Assembly (NCBI GenBank): GCA_013286785.1
Contig: JABDFC010000001.1
Location: 1 to 64,000, forward strand
Length of the DNA: 64,000 nt
Source: Gammaproteobacteria bacterium
GTDB taxonomy: Bacteria; Pseudomonadota; Gammaproteobacteria; UBA6186; Azoamicaceae
Reading direction: 5' to 3'
Of the stretch, positions 21,403-30,381 are shown one piece after another. Numbering within the stretch: position 1 is the stretch's first letter; every line of letters starts with the position of its first letter. Made by a program: the position numbers and the translations under genes. A model generated the notes under the pieces. The model was not told the origin of the DNA and did not search any database. It was given only the letters and a program-made list of their open reading frames with translations.

Positions 21403-22608
21403 TTAAATCCCCATCGCTTCTAAGATCAGAGCTTTCTTTAAGAATTTGGTTTTGTTAATCCAATTTAAACCCAGGCTTCGAAGACCAATGGCCCACGAAT
21501 GCTGTCCCGAAAAAGTTTTATTGAGTGAATCCATGGCCATCATGGTTCTCATCACTTTCCCTTTACACGCCCGCTCAAAACGACGCAAGATTAAAGGATG
21601 GCCAATATCAATCCCTTGTTGACTGGCTTCGGCAAACTCGGCTGCCAACTGTTTGGCATCAAAAAGGCCTAAATTAACCCCTTGGCCTGCCAGCGGATGG
21701 ATGACGTGTGCTGCATCTCCAATGAGGGCAATTCGTTCACTCACAGTAGGCTCGGCTCTTTGCCGCACCAAGGGATAAGACAATCGCTTGGAACTCGACA
21801 AAATATTCCCCAAACGATAATCAAAGCGATGTGCAAGTTCCTCACAAAATGCCGATTCCGATAAACTCATTGACGCTTCAATGGTCACGGGATCGGCGGT
21901 CCAAACAATAGAACAAAGATGCGAGTCTACCAAGGGTAAAAAGGCTAAAGGCCCTTCGGGTAAAAATCTTTGCCAAGCGGTTTCAGCATGGGGATATTCG
22001 GTTTTGACGGTTGCAATTAATGCACGTTGCTGATAATCGTGCCGAATGGTTTTACACGAAAAATGTTCTCGCAACCAAGATTTTCCCCCATCGGCACCGA
22101 TCAAACAAGATGCAGGCCAACAAGTGCCACCCTCGAGCTCTAAAGTCACTGCCTCTTTCCCCACTGTAAAAGCCACAGGTTTCGCCGATGTCATGAGGTG
22201 AATATTCGAGTCCTGCTCAGCTTGCTCCCACAAGGCTTGCAACATGACTCGATTTTCAATGATATGTCCTAAATCCGGTTCGGCAACATCTGCCGCATCA
22301 AAGGTAAGTTCTCCAAATCCTAATGCATCCCAAATCAGCATACGACGATAAGGACTCACGCGTTTAGAAGTCATCCCTTCCCACACACCCAGTTGCTGAA
22401 AGAGATCTCTGGAAGCCTTAGAAATAGCACTATACCGCAGATCAAATTCGGGATCCTCTTTTGAAAAATCTGGTTTTTCTTTCTCGATCACGCCCACTTG
22501 GAAATTCTGTTTAGACAATAAGTGTGCTGCGCTCAAGCCTACCAAGCCGCCCCCTAAGATCAGAATGTCCACGATTTTTGGCTTCAATTTAAGCGCACTC
22601 CCCGACAC
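21403..22608 (-). CDS. ubiI: UbiI/VisC-type FAD-dependent monooxygenase
   Basis: This is a flavin aromatic hydroxylase of the UbiH/UbiI/UbiF family (401 residues) acting on the ubiquinone ring precursor. It has the N-terminal Rossmann motif ILGGGLVGLSAAHLL, the middle GADGGKSWLRE (DG motif), and IGDAAHVIHPLAGQGVNLGL (GD motif). The order pepP-ubiH-this gene-gcvT is the same as E. coli pepP-ubiH-ubiI(visC)-gcvT, so I assign ubiI by position. Sequence alone cannot decide between UbiI and UbiF activity. It overlaps ubiH by 25 bases. Confidence 0.88.
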   Translation of the reverse strand: MSGSALKLKPKIVDILILGGGLVGLSAAHLLSKQNFQVGVIEKEKPDFSKEDPEFDLRYSAISKASRDLFQQLGVWEGMTSKRVSPYRRMLIWDALGFGELTFDAADVAEPDLGHIIENRVMLQALWEQAEQDSNIHLMTSAKPVAFTVGKEAVTLELEGGTCWPASCLIGADGGKSWLREHFSCKTIRHDYQQRALIATVKTEYPHAETAWQRFLPEGPLAFLPLVDSHLCSIVWTADPVTIEASMSLSESAFCEELAHRFDYRLGNILSSSKRLSYPLVRQRAEPTVSERIALIGDAAHVIHPLAGQGVNLGLFDAKQLAAEFAEASQQGIDIGHPLILRRFERACKGKVMRTMMAMDSLNKTFSGQHSWAIGLRSLGLNWINKTKFLKKALILEAMGI

Positions 22609-23771
22609 AATTTGGGCAGGTTCTCACCTCGACCCAAGCCCTTTTCCATGATCCAACGTTTCACGGGCCGTAAGCCTTGACAGGCCATAATCCCAAACCA
22701 CTGCAACAACTTAGGTTTTGCCAATTGAGCCGTTAATTGCCGAATAGTCTGATGATCTTGTATGCGTGCATTGGCATAAGCTCGTAATACCTCGATGGAA
22801 CCGATGTCCTCACCCGACTGTATTGCCAAGACCACTTGTTCTGCCAAAGTGGCCACATCTCTTAATCCTAAGTTAAATCCTTGCGCTGCAATCGGATGTA
22901 AGGTATTCGCTGCATTGCCCACCAATACCAAACGGTGATCATAAATAGACTGGGCTGACTGGGTACAAAGCGGATAATAATCCCGCTTGCCAACCGATCG
23001 AAATCGCCCCAAATGATACCCAAAATTGGCTTGGAGCAATGCCAAAAATTCTGAATCGGCAGTCTCTGCTAACATCCTGCTTTTTTCTGTTGGAACTGCC
23101 CAAACGCTTTTCACCCGATTGCCCTCGCGACCAAACGGCAACATGGCAATCGAACCTTCTTTGGTAAAGCGTTCGAATGCTTGATCTTCGTGCGCTTGAT
23201 CTAATTCGAGATTTGCCACAATAGCCGTTTGTCGATGATCGTTTTTTATCACCTCGATGCCCTGATGTTGTCTCACAACCGATCCTGCCCCGTCTGCTGC
23301 AACCAGTAAACGGCATGACACCGTTTGTTGTGATTTCAATTGAAGAGTCCAGCCACTTTCTTGATAGTCAAACTGTAAAATTTCATCGGGCCGAAAGATT
23401 GTCAGATTAGAAACCGTAGTCAGTGTCTCATTTAAAATATGATTGAACTCTGCGGCATCGACCACAGAACCCAAAGACGGTAATTGATTTTCAGCAGCCT
23501 TAAGCGTTGTAAAACCAAAGTAGCCTCGCTTAGAAACATGGATCTGCCTTAAAGAGGTTGCAATTGCTTCTACTCTTGGCCAAATCGTTAAGGCTTTTAA
23601 ACATTGAATCGTGCTCCAAGACAGAGCAAGCGCGCGACTTTCTAAAGGCAGAGGACGCGGCAAAACATTTATTTTATCAATGAGAACCACGCGAATATTT
23701 TGGCGGTCTAAGGCACAAGCTAAGCTCGCCCCCACCAATCCTCCGCCAACAATCGCAAGATCACATTGCAT
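22584..23771 (-). CDS. ubiH: 2-octaprenyl-6-methoxyphenol hydroxylase
   Basis: UbiH is a FAD monooxygenase of ubiquinone biosynthesis. It has 395 residues with AIVGGGLVGASLACAL (FAD), AADGAGSVVRQHQG, and GNAANTLHPIAAQGFNLGLRD. Position between pepP and ubiI matches E. coli. It overlaps pepP by 11 bases and ubiI by 25, so all three are translationally coupled. Closely similar but distinct from the neighbouring ubiI, reflecting an old family duplication. Confidence 0.93.
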   Translation of the reverse strand: MQCDLAIVGGGLVGASLACALDRQNIRVVLIDKINVLPRPLPLESRALALSWSTIQCLKALTIWPRVEAIATSLRQIHVSKRGYFGFTTLKAAENQLPSLGSVVDAAEFNHILNETLTTVSNLTIFRPDEILQFDYQESGWTLQLKSQQTVSCRLLVAADGAGSVVRQHQGIEVIKNDHRQTAIVANLELDQAHEDQAFERFTKEGSIAMLPFGREGNRVKSVWAVPTEKSRMLAETADSEFLALLQANFGYHLGRFRSVGKRDYYPLCTQSAQSIYDHRLVLVGNAANTLHPIAAQGFNLGLRDVATLAEQVVLAIQSGEDIGSIEVLRAYANARIQDHQTIRQLTAQLAKPKLLQWFGIMACQGLRPVKRWIMEKGLGRGENLPKLCRGVRLN

Positions 23772-25119
23772 GCTGGCGTCTGCTTTGATTGGCTAGATTC
23801 ATGATGCGTTCAATGGCCTTGACTGTTTTAGGTGCTTCTTCGGTTAATACTTCGTATCCGGTTTCAGTGACTAATATATCATCTTCAATGCGAACACCAA
23901 TACCCCACCATCGTTTATCCACTCCTGGTTCACCAGGGGTAATATAGATCCCAGGTTCAATGGTGAATACCATCCCCGGTTCTAGAAGCCGATATTCACC
24001 GTCCCGTTTATAGTCCCCGGCATCATGAACATCCAGACCCAACCAATGTCCACTGCTGTGCACATAAAATCGTTGGTAGGCCTTGGTCGTAATCAAAGAC
24101 TCAATCTCGCCACTTAAAATTCCGAGTGCCACCAAGCCTTCCACCAAAATTTTCACCAGTGTGGTTTGTAGGGTGTCCCAACGAAGATTTGGGCGGACGA
24201 TTTCAATCGCAGCCACTTGCGCTTTTAACACCAACTCATAGATCGCTTTTTGCTCGGGCGTAAACTGGCCATTGACGGGAATCGTTCGCGTGATGTCGGC
24301 AGCATAATTTTGATATTCTCCTCCGGCATCAATTAACACTAAATCACCCGATTTTAAAAGTTGATCATTTTGCGTATAGTGCAATGTACAAGCGTTAACA
24401 CCACCGCCAACAATAGGCGTATACGCCATCGCACGACACCCCTTGCGATAACACTCATGTAAAAACAGTGCTTCTAATTCGTACTCTCGTTGATTGGGTT
24501 GACACTGTTTCATGAGTTCAACATGCGCCTTTGCAGACAGTTGACACACGCGACGTATAACAGCTATCTCGTCTTGGCTTTTAATCAATCGTTGTTCCTG
24601 GATCAATGGCTTTAATTCTGCCCATTGCCGAGGGAGATCCTCACTTTTTCTCTTATCTAAAGACCGTGGTTTTTTCCAAGCAATCACGCGTTTATCCCAT
24701 TGCTCACATTCTCCTAAAGAATAATAGAGGTGATCATACCCTCGCAATAACTCTGGCATACTTTGATCCAATTCGGTGTTTGCATAAGCTTTATTCGCAC
24801 CATAAAATTCTATGGCACCTTTTGGCCCAATGCGTTTACCCGTCCATTTTTCTGCTTCGGGATCGGGAGCTTCGCAAAACAAAATATATTCTAACACTCC
24901 GGTTTGGTTTTTTCGGAGCACCATACAAGCCAGAGATTCGGGAAATCCCGTGAGATAATGAAAATTGCTTTCTTGACGAAAGGGGTAATCGGCATCTGCA
25001 TTTCTCGCTTTCGTTTTTGCTCCCGGCAAAATCGCTGCACTCATCGGTGTCATTTTTTCCGCCAATAGCTGCCGGCGAGCGGCGAATTCTGCCATCGTTA
25101 TTTTAAGCGTGTCGTCCAT
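23761..25119 (-). CDS. pepP: Xaa-Pro aminopeptidase (aminopeptidase P)
   Basis: PepP removes an N-terminal residue that precedes proline; it is a dimanganese enzyme of the pita-bread fold. It has 452 residues with an N-terminal creatinase-like domain. Metal ligands are visible as the two aspartates in LIDAGGEYQNYAADITRT, the histidine in HSSGHWLGLDVHD, and the glutamates in FTIEPGIY and GVRIEDDILVT. It is the first gene of the pepP-ubiH-ubiI-gcv run. The 135-base gap to zapA is a divergent promoter region; ygfB, present here in E. coli, is absent. Confidence 0.96.
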   Translation of the reverse strand: MDDTLKITMAEFAARRQLLAEKMTPMSAAILPGAKTKARNADADYPFRQESNFHYLTGFPESLACMVLRKNQTGVLEYILFCEAPDPEAEKWTGKRIGPKGAIEFYGANKAYANTELDQSMPELLRGYDHLYYSLGECEQWDKRVIAWKKPRSLDKRKSEDLPRQWAELKPLIQEQRLIKSQDEIAVIRRVCQLSAKAHVELMKQCQPNQREYELEALFLHECYRKGCRAMAYTPIVGGGVNACTLHYTQNDQLLKSGDLVLIDAGGEYQNYAADITRTIPVNGQFTPEQKAIYELVLKAQVAAIEIVRPNLRWDTLQTTLVKILVEGLVALGILSGEIESLITTKAYQRFYVHSSGHWLGLDVHDAGDYKRDGEYRLLEPGMVFTIEPGIYITPGEPGVDKRWWGIGVRIEDDILVTETGYEVLTEEAPKTVKAIERIMNLANQSRRQHAM

Positions 25120-25192
25120 ACTGAACCTCTCTACTTATAGAAATCAAACTCACTTAATCTGTGTCTCATTGACGATCTCAGGGCATATTTCA

Positions 25193-25221
25193 TTGACCCG
25201 CCCTCAAAGTCACTCTATCCT
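25193..25221 (+). promoter_or_regulatory. Predicted sigma-70 promoter for zapA
   Basis: TTGACC (25193-25198) is separated by 17 bases from TATCCT (25216-25221), about 34 bases before the zapA start. The -10 is imperfect but the geometry is right. Confidence 0.5.
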
Positions 25222-25254
25222 TATAACAAGCATAGTCCCTGAGAGATAGCCATT

Positions 25255-25584
25255 GTGAGTAATGTTAAACCAGTTTCCGTTAAAATTTTAAACAAAGCAT
25301 TCCAAATTAATTGTCCTGCCGGTTCAGAAGAACAATTATACGAGGCGGCCCACTATTTTGATCAAAAAATGCGAGAGATCCGCCTGAATGGCCGCGTCAT
25401 TGGGATTGAACGGATGGCCATCATGGCAGCTTTAAACATTACGAATGAGTTACTGACCTTTCGCCGTCAAAAAGAAGAGTATATTCACTCGGTCACACAA
25501 CACATTGAGCGCTTGCAAAATAAAATTGATGAAGCTTTAATAGGAAACACACCCTCGAAATCAGATGATGTGATCGAAATTTAA
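25255..25584 (+). CDS. zapA: Cell division protein ZapA
   Basis: ZapA crosslinks FtsZ filaments in the division ring. The protein has 109 residues, the same length as E. coli ZapA. It begins with a GTG codon at 25255 (MSNVKPVSVKILNKAFQINC), carries the conserved CPAGSEEQLYEAAHYFDQKM region, and ends in a coiled coil. It directly precedes the 6S RNA gene and fau, the classical gammaproteobacterial zapA-ssrS-fau order. Confidence 0.94.
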   Translation: MSNVKPVSVKILNKAFQINCPAGSEEQLYEAAHYFDQKMREIRLNGRVIGIERMAIMAALNITNELLTFRRQKEEYIHSVTQHIERLQNKIDEALIGNTPSKSDDVIEI

Positions 25585-25594
25585 AGTTTACTGG

Positions 25595-25783
25595 CGTTAC
25601 TCTCAAGTGTTTGCAAGTGCGACCGAAACATCTTGAGCCGATAATCAAAGACCTGGGAGCCGTTCTGCTGCCGTTGTTGTGCAAGTCTGCCTATGAGTAG
25701 AAAGCCTGATACGACACACTTGGCCCCCACCTGAACCATGGGTTCAAGGTCAGTGTTGCGCGGCGGCAATTTGGGAGACGCCA
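25595..25783 (+). ncRNA. ssrS: 6S RNA
   Basis: 6S RNA mimics an open promoter and sequesters sigma-70 RNA polymerase in stationary phase. The stretch between zapA and fau matches the gammaproteobacterial consensus in order: CTCAAGTGTTTGCAAG, TTGAGCCGATAATCA, the central bubble region, AGCCTGATACGACACAC, and ACCTGAACCATGGGTTCAAGG, then GCGGCGGCAATTTGGGAG. The two ends pair as in E. coli. The exact ends are approximate to within a few bases. Confidence 0.93.
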
Positions 25784-25795
25784 CCCTTATCATCT

Positions 25796-26398
25796 TTGGA
25801 AAAGGTTTTGGCCACAAAACAGGATCTTCGACAATTTTTCACCCAGCAGAGGCAGCAATTGTCGCCTGCCATACAGCACCAAAACGCCATTGCTTTGGTT
25901 CCAATCATACAAGCCTTACCGCTGTTTATCGAGTGCCGTCACTTAGCCGTCTATTGCCCTATCAAAGGAGAAATGAGTCCGCTACCAATCTTAGAGCTAG
26001 CGCTCCGCCAAGGAAAGCACTGCTACTTACCAGTGATCCACCCTGATCAAACGGGACACCTTGCATTTGTGGAAGTCAAAACCGATGATCCCTTAACCCC
26101 AAATCGATTTGGTATTTTAGAGCCAGTGTATGAGCCCACACGCACCCTTCTACCCGAAGCATTAGACGTCGTGCTAACGCCTTTAGTGGCATTCGATAAC
26201 CAAGGCAGACGCCTTGGAACCGGCGGCGGGTATTATGATCGAACCTTTTCATTTTTAAAGCGGGATCCGAAGCCCAAAAAGCCCGCCTTAATCGGGCTGG
26301 CTTATGCCTTCCAACACATACAAGAACTGCCAGAAGAAAGCTGGGATATTCTACTCACCGGAATTCTGACAGAAAACCAGTTCATTCCCATCCCCTAA
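25796..26398 (+). CDS. 5-formyltetrahydrofolate cyclo-ligase
   Basis: This enzyme converts 5-formyl-THF to 5,10-methenyl-THF with ATP; it is the YgfA/Fau protein, normally encoded right after 6S RNA. It has 200 residues from a TTG start at 25796, which lies only about a dozen bases after the mature 6S 3' end, so the mRNA is probably shared with the 6S precursor. Conserved motifs are YCPIKGEMSP, GILEP, DVVLTPLVAFD and RLGTGGGYYDRTF. No in-frame ATG exists near the start; another TTG four codons later is possible. Confidence 0.92.
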   Translation: MEKVLATKQDLRQFFTQQRQQLSPAIQHQNAIALVPIIQALPLFIECRHLAVYCPIKGEMSPLPILELALRQGKHCYLPVIHPDQTGHLAFVEVKTDDPLTPNRFGILEPVYEPTRTLLPEALDVVLTPLVAFDNQGRRLGTGGGYYDRTFSFLKRDPKPKKPALIGLAYAFQHIQELPEESWDILLTGILTENQFIPIP

Positions 26399-26466
26399 GT
26401 CTCCTCTCGACGCTCGATATTCAAACACCGTACAATGACTGTATTCTCGTTTTTAAGGAAGCCGAA

Positions 26467-26931
26467 ATGCGATTTTGGTTAATGAAATCGGAACCGTCGA
26501 CTTATAACATCGACACCCTGAGCCAAGCTCCAAAACAAACGGATCATTGGGAAGGGGTGCGCAATTATCAAGCCAGAAATTTTATGCGGGATGACATGAA
26601 AAAAGGGGATCACGCTTTCTTTTATCATTCGAATTGCGAAACCCCTGGCATAGTCGGCAAGATGGAAATCGTGCGCGAAAGCACTCCAGACTTTAGCGCC
26701 TTGGATCCCGAATCGCCGTATTATGATCCCAAAAGTACAGAACAAAACCCACGCTGGTTTATGGTCAGTGTACGCTTTTTAGAAAAATTTACCCATCCCA
26801 TTGCACTACACACTCTAAAAAATTATTCTGCTTTACATCAAATGATTCTGTTAAAACCGGGCAACCGACTGTCCGTTATGCCGGTCACACCTGCCGAATG
26901 GCAATTTATTTTAAACCTCAGCAAGGAATAA
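26467..26931 (+). CDS. EVE-domain protein
   Basis: This 154-residue protein is a single EVE domain, a PUA-like fold related to YTH that is proposed to read modified bases in nucleic acids. The hallmarks are FWLMKSEPSTYNID at the N-terminus, WEGVRNYQARNFMRDDMKKGDHAFFYHSN, PGIVG, and DPKSTEQNPRWFMVSVRF. EVE genes commonly follow fau in gammaproteobacteria, as here. The modified base is unknown. The next gene rpiA starts 5 bases after its stop, so they are co-transcribed. Confidence 0.92.
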   Translation: MRFWLMKSEPSTYNIDTLSQAPKQTDHWEGVRNYQARNFMRDDMKKGDHAFFYHSNCETPGIVGKMEIVRESTPDFSALDPESPYYDPKSTEQNPRWFMVSVRFLEKFTHPIALHTLKNYSALHQMILLKPGNRLSVMPVTPAEWQFILNLSKE

Positions 26932-26936
26932 TCCCC

Positions 26937-27593
26937 ATGGATCAGGAAGATCAAAAAAAAGCCGTCGCAAAAGCCGTTTTGGAATACATCCCAGAAAACA
27001 GTATTATTGGAGTCGGCACAGGCAGTACCGTCAATTATTTTATTGAAAATTTAGCAACCCTAAAACATCAAATCGAAGGAACGGTTGCCAGTTCTCTTGC
27101 AACCGAAGCGCGCTTAAAAGCGCTCGGAATTCCAGTCTTTGATCTCAATACCGTACCCGCCCCTGTGCTGTATATTGACAGTGCAGATCACTACAATGCT
27201 CTCCGCCAATTGGTGAAAGGGAAAGGGGGAGCATTCACCCGCGAGAAAATCTTAGCCGCTGCCAGCCAACAATTTATCTGCATCGTCGACGAATCGAAAG
27301 AAACCGCGGTGTTTGGCGAATCCCCCATTCCAGTTGAAGTCATTCCCATGGCTAGGAGTTTTGTGGGACGCGAGATCGTGAAATTAAACGGAGATCCCGT
27401 GTATAGAATCCATACACTGACCGACAATGGAAATATCATTTTAGATGTGCACAATTGGAGCATTACCGAGCCCATTAAGCTTGAAAAAGCCTTAAATAAC
27501 ATTTCGGGGGTGGTCGCCAACGGTTTGTTTGCGGACAACCCCGCAACCCTCTTATTAATCGGAACAAAAGCGGGGATTAAAAAAATAAGTTGA
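26937..27593 (+). CDS. rpiA: Ribose-5-phosphate isomerase A
   Basis: RpiA interconverts ribose-5-phosphate and ribulose-5-phosphate in the pentose phosphate pathway. The protein has 218 residues from ATG 26937, preceded by AAGGA; a longer frame starting at 26898 lies inside the EVE gene and is not used. Signatures are IIGVGTGSTVNYFIE, LYIDSADHYN and KGKGGAFTREKI. The usual DGADE loop reads DSADH here, keeping both aspartates. It complements the nearby tkt in sugar-phosphate metabolism. Confidence 0.95.
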   Translation: MDQEDQKKAVAKAVLEYIPENSIIGVGTGSTVNYFIENLATLKHQIEGTVASSLATEARLKALGIPVFDLNTVPAPVLYIDSADHYNALRQLVKGKGGAFTREKILAAASQQFICIVDESKETAVFGESPIPVEVIPMARSFVGREIVKLNGDPVYRIHTLTDNGNIILDVHNWSITEPIKLEKALNNISGVVANGLFADNPATLLLIGTKAGIKKIS

Positions 27594-27752
27594 TTAACTA
27601 ATTCTGAAAAGTACAGTTGCCAGCCTAACCTTTACTTCTATGTCATTTAACAGTACAATTGTTAGAAATTATTCTAAAGATCGTGCGTATCATCGGGTTT
27701 ATAGATAAGCATAATTGATGATAAAATCCGAACAAAATTAAGGGGATTGATC

Positions 27753-29261
27753 ATGTCTACAATACCATCCGTAGAATTCGGAAAATGGCGTTCATTTTTT
27801 TGGCCAGTGCACCGCCATGAACTCAAGAAATTACTCCCCATGTTTTTTATGTTCTTTTTTATCTCTTTTGTTTACAGCGTCTTGAGAAATGCAAAAGATG
27901 CTTTACTGATCACAGCTCCGGGATCAGGCGCAGAAGCCATCCCCTTTTTAAAAGTCGGCGGCGTTGTGCCAGCCGCCATTATCTTTATGCTCGTTTATGC
28001 AAAACTCAGCAATCTATTAACTAAAGAAAAACTGTTTTATGTCACGGTATTACCTTTCATTATTTTCTTTATTCTGTTTGCAACGGTTCTATACCCTTAC
28101 AAAGAAATCCTCCACCCCACGGTGCTCGCCGACAAGATGGAAGCCTTTTTACCGAGCGGCTTTTCTGGCTTGGTCGCCACGTTTCGCAATTGGACCTATT
28201 CGCTGTTCTACATTTTTGCTGAACTCTGGGGCAGTTTTATTCTATCTCTATTGTTCTGGGGTTTTGCCAATGACATCACCAAAGTCACTGAAGCCAAACG
28301 CTTTTATGCCTTATTTGGCCTGGGTGCCAACTTAGCATTAATGGCAGCCGGACCTGCTGCAAAATACATTTCGCACTTACAAAGCGGACCAGAATTTGCC
28401 GGAGATCCTTGGCAAACCCCTTTAAATTATCTGATGGGCCTTTCGGTGCTCTCGGGTATTTTTATCATGATGATTTATCGTTGGATCAATCGCAATGTCT
28501 TAACCGATCCTCGATTTTTTGAACAAAGCGATCAAGTTCGGGTGAAAAAAGAAAAACCAAAGATGTCACTAAAAGAGAGCTTTTTATTCTTATCTCGGTC
28601 ACAGTATATTTTATGCATTGCCATTCTAGTGCTCGCCTATAATATCTCTATTAATTTATTGGAAGTCACCTGGAAAGCGCAATTAAAAGTACTCTACCCT
28701 AATAAGTCAGAATATTTAGATTTTATGGGTACCTATTCAACCATATTGGGCGCCACAACCATCTTCATGATGTTGTTTGTCTCCAGTAATGTGCTCCGAC
28801 GATTTGGCTGGGCCGTCGCTGCCTACATTACCCCGGTTGTCCTCTTGATCACGGGCGTTGGCTTTTTTACATTCATCATCTTTAAAGAGCCTCTTTCTCC
28901 CTTTATGATCACTTTAGGGGCTAGTCCTTTGTTTATTGCTGTGATTTTTGGCACTATTCAAAACGTCATGAGTAAAGCGGCAAAATACTCGCTCTTTGAT
29001 CCCACGAAAGAAATGGCCTACATCTCTTTAGATCAGGAATCCAAAGTTAAAGGAAAGGCCGCGATCGATACCGTGGGTGCTAGACTTGGCAAAGCCACCG
29101 GTTCTGGGATCCAGCTAGGACTCATCACCATTTTTGGCTCTTTGTCTGCTGTCACACCGCATATTGCTATTATCATGTTCGTGATCATTGGCGCATGGTT
29201 GTGGTCAGTTAAGAGGCTTAATGACATAGAGTTTAAGCAAATCGAAAAGCGAAATCAGTAG
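27753..29261 (+). CDS. ATP/ADP translocase (Tlc/NTT family)
   Basis: This is an integral membrane nucleotide exchanger of about 502 residues with roughly 11-12 membrane segments, of the Tlc/NTT family found in plastids and in intracellular bacteria such as Rickettsia, Chlamydia and some Legionellales. Diagnostic features are LKKLLPMFFMFFFISFVYSVLRNAKDALLIT at the N-terminus (given here in part), and DPTKEMAYISLDQESKVKGKAAID near residue 425, the classical family signature. Most members swap host ATP for bacterial ADP; some carry other nucleotides. The start ATG 27753 follows AAGGGG by 7 bases. It stands alone after rpiA. Family assignment is firm; the nucleotide specificity is not. Confidence 0.93.
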   Translation: MSTIPSVEFGKWRSFFWPVHRHELKKLLPMFFMFFFISFVYSVLRNAKDALLITAPGSGAEAIPFLKVGGVVPAAIIFMLVYAKLSNLLTKEKLFYVTVLPFIIFFILFATVLYPYKEILHPTVLADKMEAFLPSGFSGLVATFRNWTYSLFYIFAELWGSFILSLLFWGFANDITKVTEAKRFYALFGLGANLALMAAGPAAKYISHLQSGPEFAGDPWQTPLNYLMGLSVLSGIFIMMIYRWINRNVLTDPRFFEQSDQVRVKKEKPKMSLKESFLFLSRSQYILCIAILVLAYNISINLLEVTWKAQLKVLYPNKSEYLDFMGTYSTILGATTIFMMLFVSSNVLRRFGWAVAAYITPVVLLITGVGFFTFIIFKEPLSPFMITLGASPLFIAVIFGTIQNVMSKAAKYSLFDPTKEMAYISLDQESKVKGKAAIDTVGARLGKATGSGIQLGLITIFGSLSAVTPHIAIIMFVIIGAWLWSVKRLNDIEFKQIEKRNQ

Positions 29262-29319
29262 AACAGCTCTGTTTTCCCTGGTATGATATTCTTATTCAAA
29301 TCACTTAGGAGTATGTGCG

Positions 29320-30318
29320 ATGGGATTGGAAAAAATTGCTATTAAAGCCGCATTAGACAAAGACAGAGATCGTACGCGAATAGCTTTAGCCGCTGCTGAA
29401 AAACGTAAACAAGAAGCTGCAAGCTGGGTCACTCAAGCTGAAGCCCTGATTGCTCCCGTGAGTAGCCTTCCACGACCCACAACAGGACCCAATGTTGCAC
29501 AGATCCAAGAACAAGATAGGATTTGCCAGCGGATGTTGGCCGATATTAAAGTGATGCAGCAAACGGTCGGCAGCCAAGAACGAGCCACTCGAGACGGACA
29601 TGACGCCTGCAACAATGCGCCCACGTCTAGCAAAAGTGTTAATACCGGCATTGATAATGGTATTAAGGGACGAGAAAAAGCAGAAAAAGCCGCTACCGCG
29701 ATTGAACAAGCATTCAAAGAAGCAGAAGATGTGTTTAAATATATCAGCGATGCGGTCGGCCAATTAAAAGTATTACTCCAACCGCCTGCAGCCGCAGCGT
29801 CAGCCTCTACGACTACTTCGACATCTACGACGACTGCTACCACTTCAACCAGCCCAGTGCTGCAGCCTCCTGCACCGACTGACAGCAATAAGGCATCTGA
29901 TACATCGGCAGAGATGGAGAGGCAATTAGAAGCGTTGCGTCTTAGAAAACAGATGCTGGAAATGCAAAAACTCCAAGAAGAAATCGCTGCAATGGAAGCT
30001 GAGGAACAGAGAAGAAGGCAAGGCGTGCAACAGCAAGTCAGCGGCTCTGATGTCGCAGCAAGCAGTAGCTCTCTTCCAGCCGCCAGCAGTTCTACTGCGA
30101 ATACCGGAATGCTACACCAACAAGAACGCCATCAAGCTGCGTCGGCAGCCAATGAGGATGGTGTACGAGCGGCTGCACCCCCATCACCCACCTTGTCGGG
30201 GCAAGGCGGTACTAACTCTGACACTGATGATTGGGTTGTTCCCAGCGACGATGACGATGACGATGACAATAGGGAACATGTCCGTCGGACTCATCCTAAA
30301 GGAACAACGAATAAATAG
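29320..30318 (+). CDS. Hypothetical protein with coiled coil and low-complexity tracts (candidate effector)
   Basis: I do not recognise this 332-residue protein. Residues about 1-150 are helical and Ala/Lys/Glu-rich. Residues about 160-195 are a Ser/Thr/Ala/Pro tract, including SASTTTSTSTTTATT. Residues about 200-235 form a Glu/Gln/Arg coiled coil (EMERQLEALRLRKQMLEMQK). The rest is Ser/Gly/Gln-rich, then a run of seven aspartates, and ends basic (RRTHPKGTTNK). There is no signal peptide or membrane segment. The start ATG follows TTAGGAG closely. It follows the ATP/ADP translocase by 58 bases. The composition is like that of type IV-secreted effectors of this order, but this is only a guess. 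Confidence 0.6.
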   Translation: MGLEKIAIKAALDKDRDRTRIALAAAEKRKQEAASWVTQAEALIAPVSSLPRPTTGPNVAQIQEQDRICQRMLADIKVMQQTVGSQERATRDGHDACNNAPTSSKSVNTGIDNGIKGREKAEKAATAIEQAFKEAEDVFKYISDAVGQLKVLLQPPAAAASASTTTSTSTTTATTSTSPVLQPPAPTDSNKASDTSAEMERQLEALRLRKQMLEMQKLQEEIAAMEAEEQRRRQGVQQQVSGSDVAASSSSLPAASSSTANTGMLHQQERHQAASAANEDGVRAAAPPSPTLSGQGGTNSDTDDWVVPSDDDDDDDNREHVRRTHPKGTTNK

Positions 30319-30328
30319 AGGTTTATCC

Positions 30329-30381
30329 TTCCCCCTCATCCGCCCTTCGGGCACCTTCTCCCCAAAAAATTGGGGAGAAGG
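30329..30381. repeat. CCTCATCCGCCCTTCGGGC-type nested palindromic repeat
   Basis: This stretch after the low-complexity gene contains CCCTCATCCGCCCTTCGGGC (small hairpin GCCC-TTC-GGGC) followed by a 10-base perfect stem, CCTTCTCCCC (30354-30363) and GGGGAGAAGG (30372-30381). This combination is familiar as a dispersed intergenic repeat in many unrelated proteobacterial genomes. The large stem is followed by a short gap and a T-rich stretch, so it may also terminate transcription from either side. Confidence 0.65.

Noticed and set aside
22939..23316. 125-residue minus-strand frame inside ubiH
   Set aside because: It is a shadow frame within a certain gene.
26898..26936. Longer N-terminus for rpiA starting at ATG 26898
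   Set aside because: It lies inside the EVE coding region and lacks a ribosome site; ATG 26937 follows AAGGA and gives the normal RpiA start.
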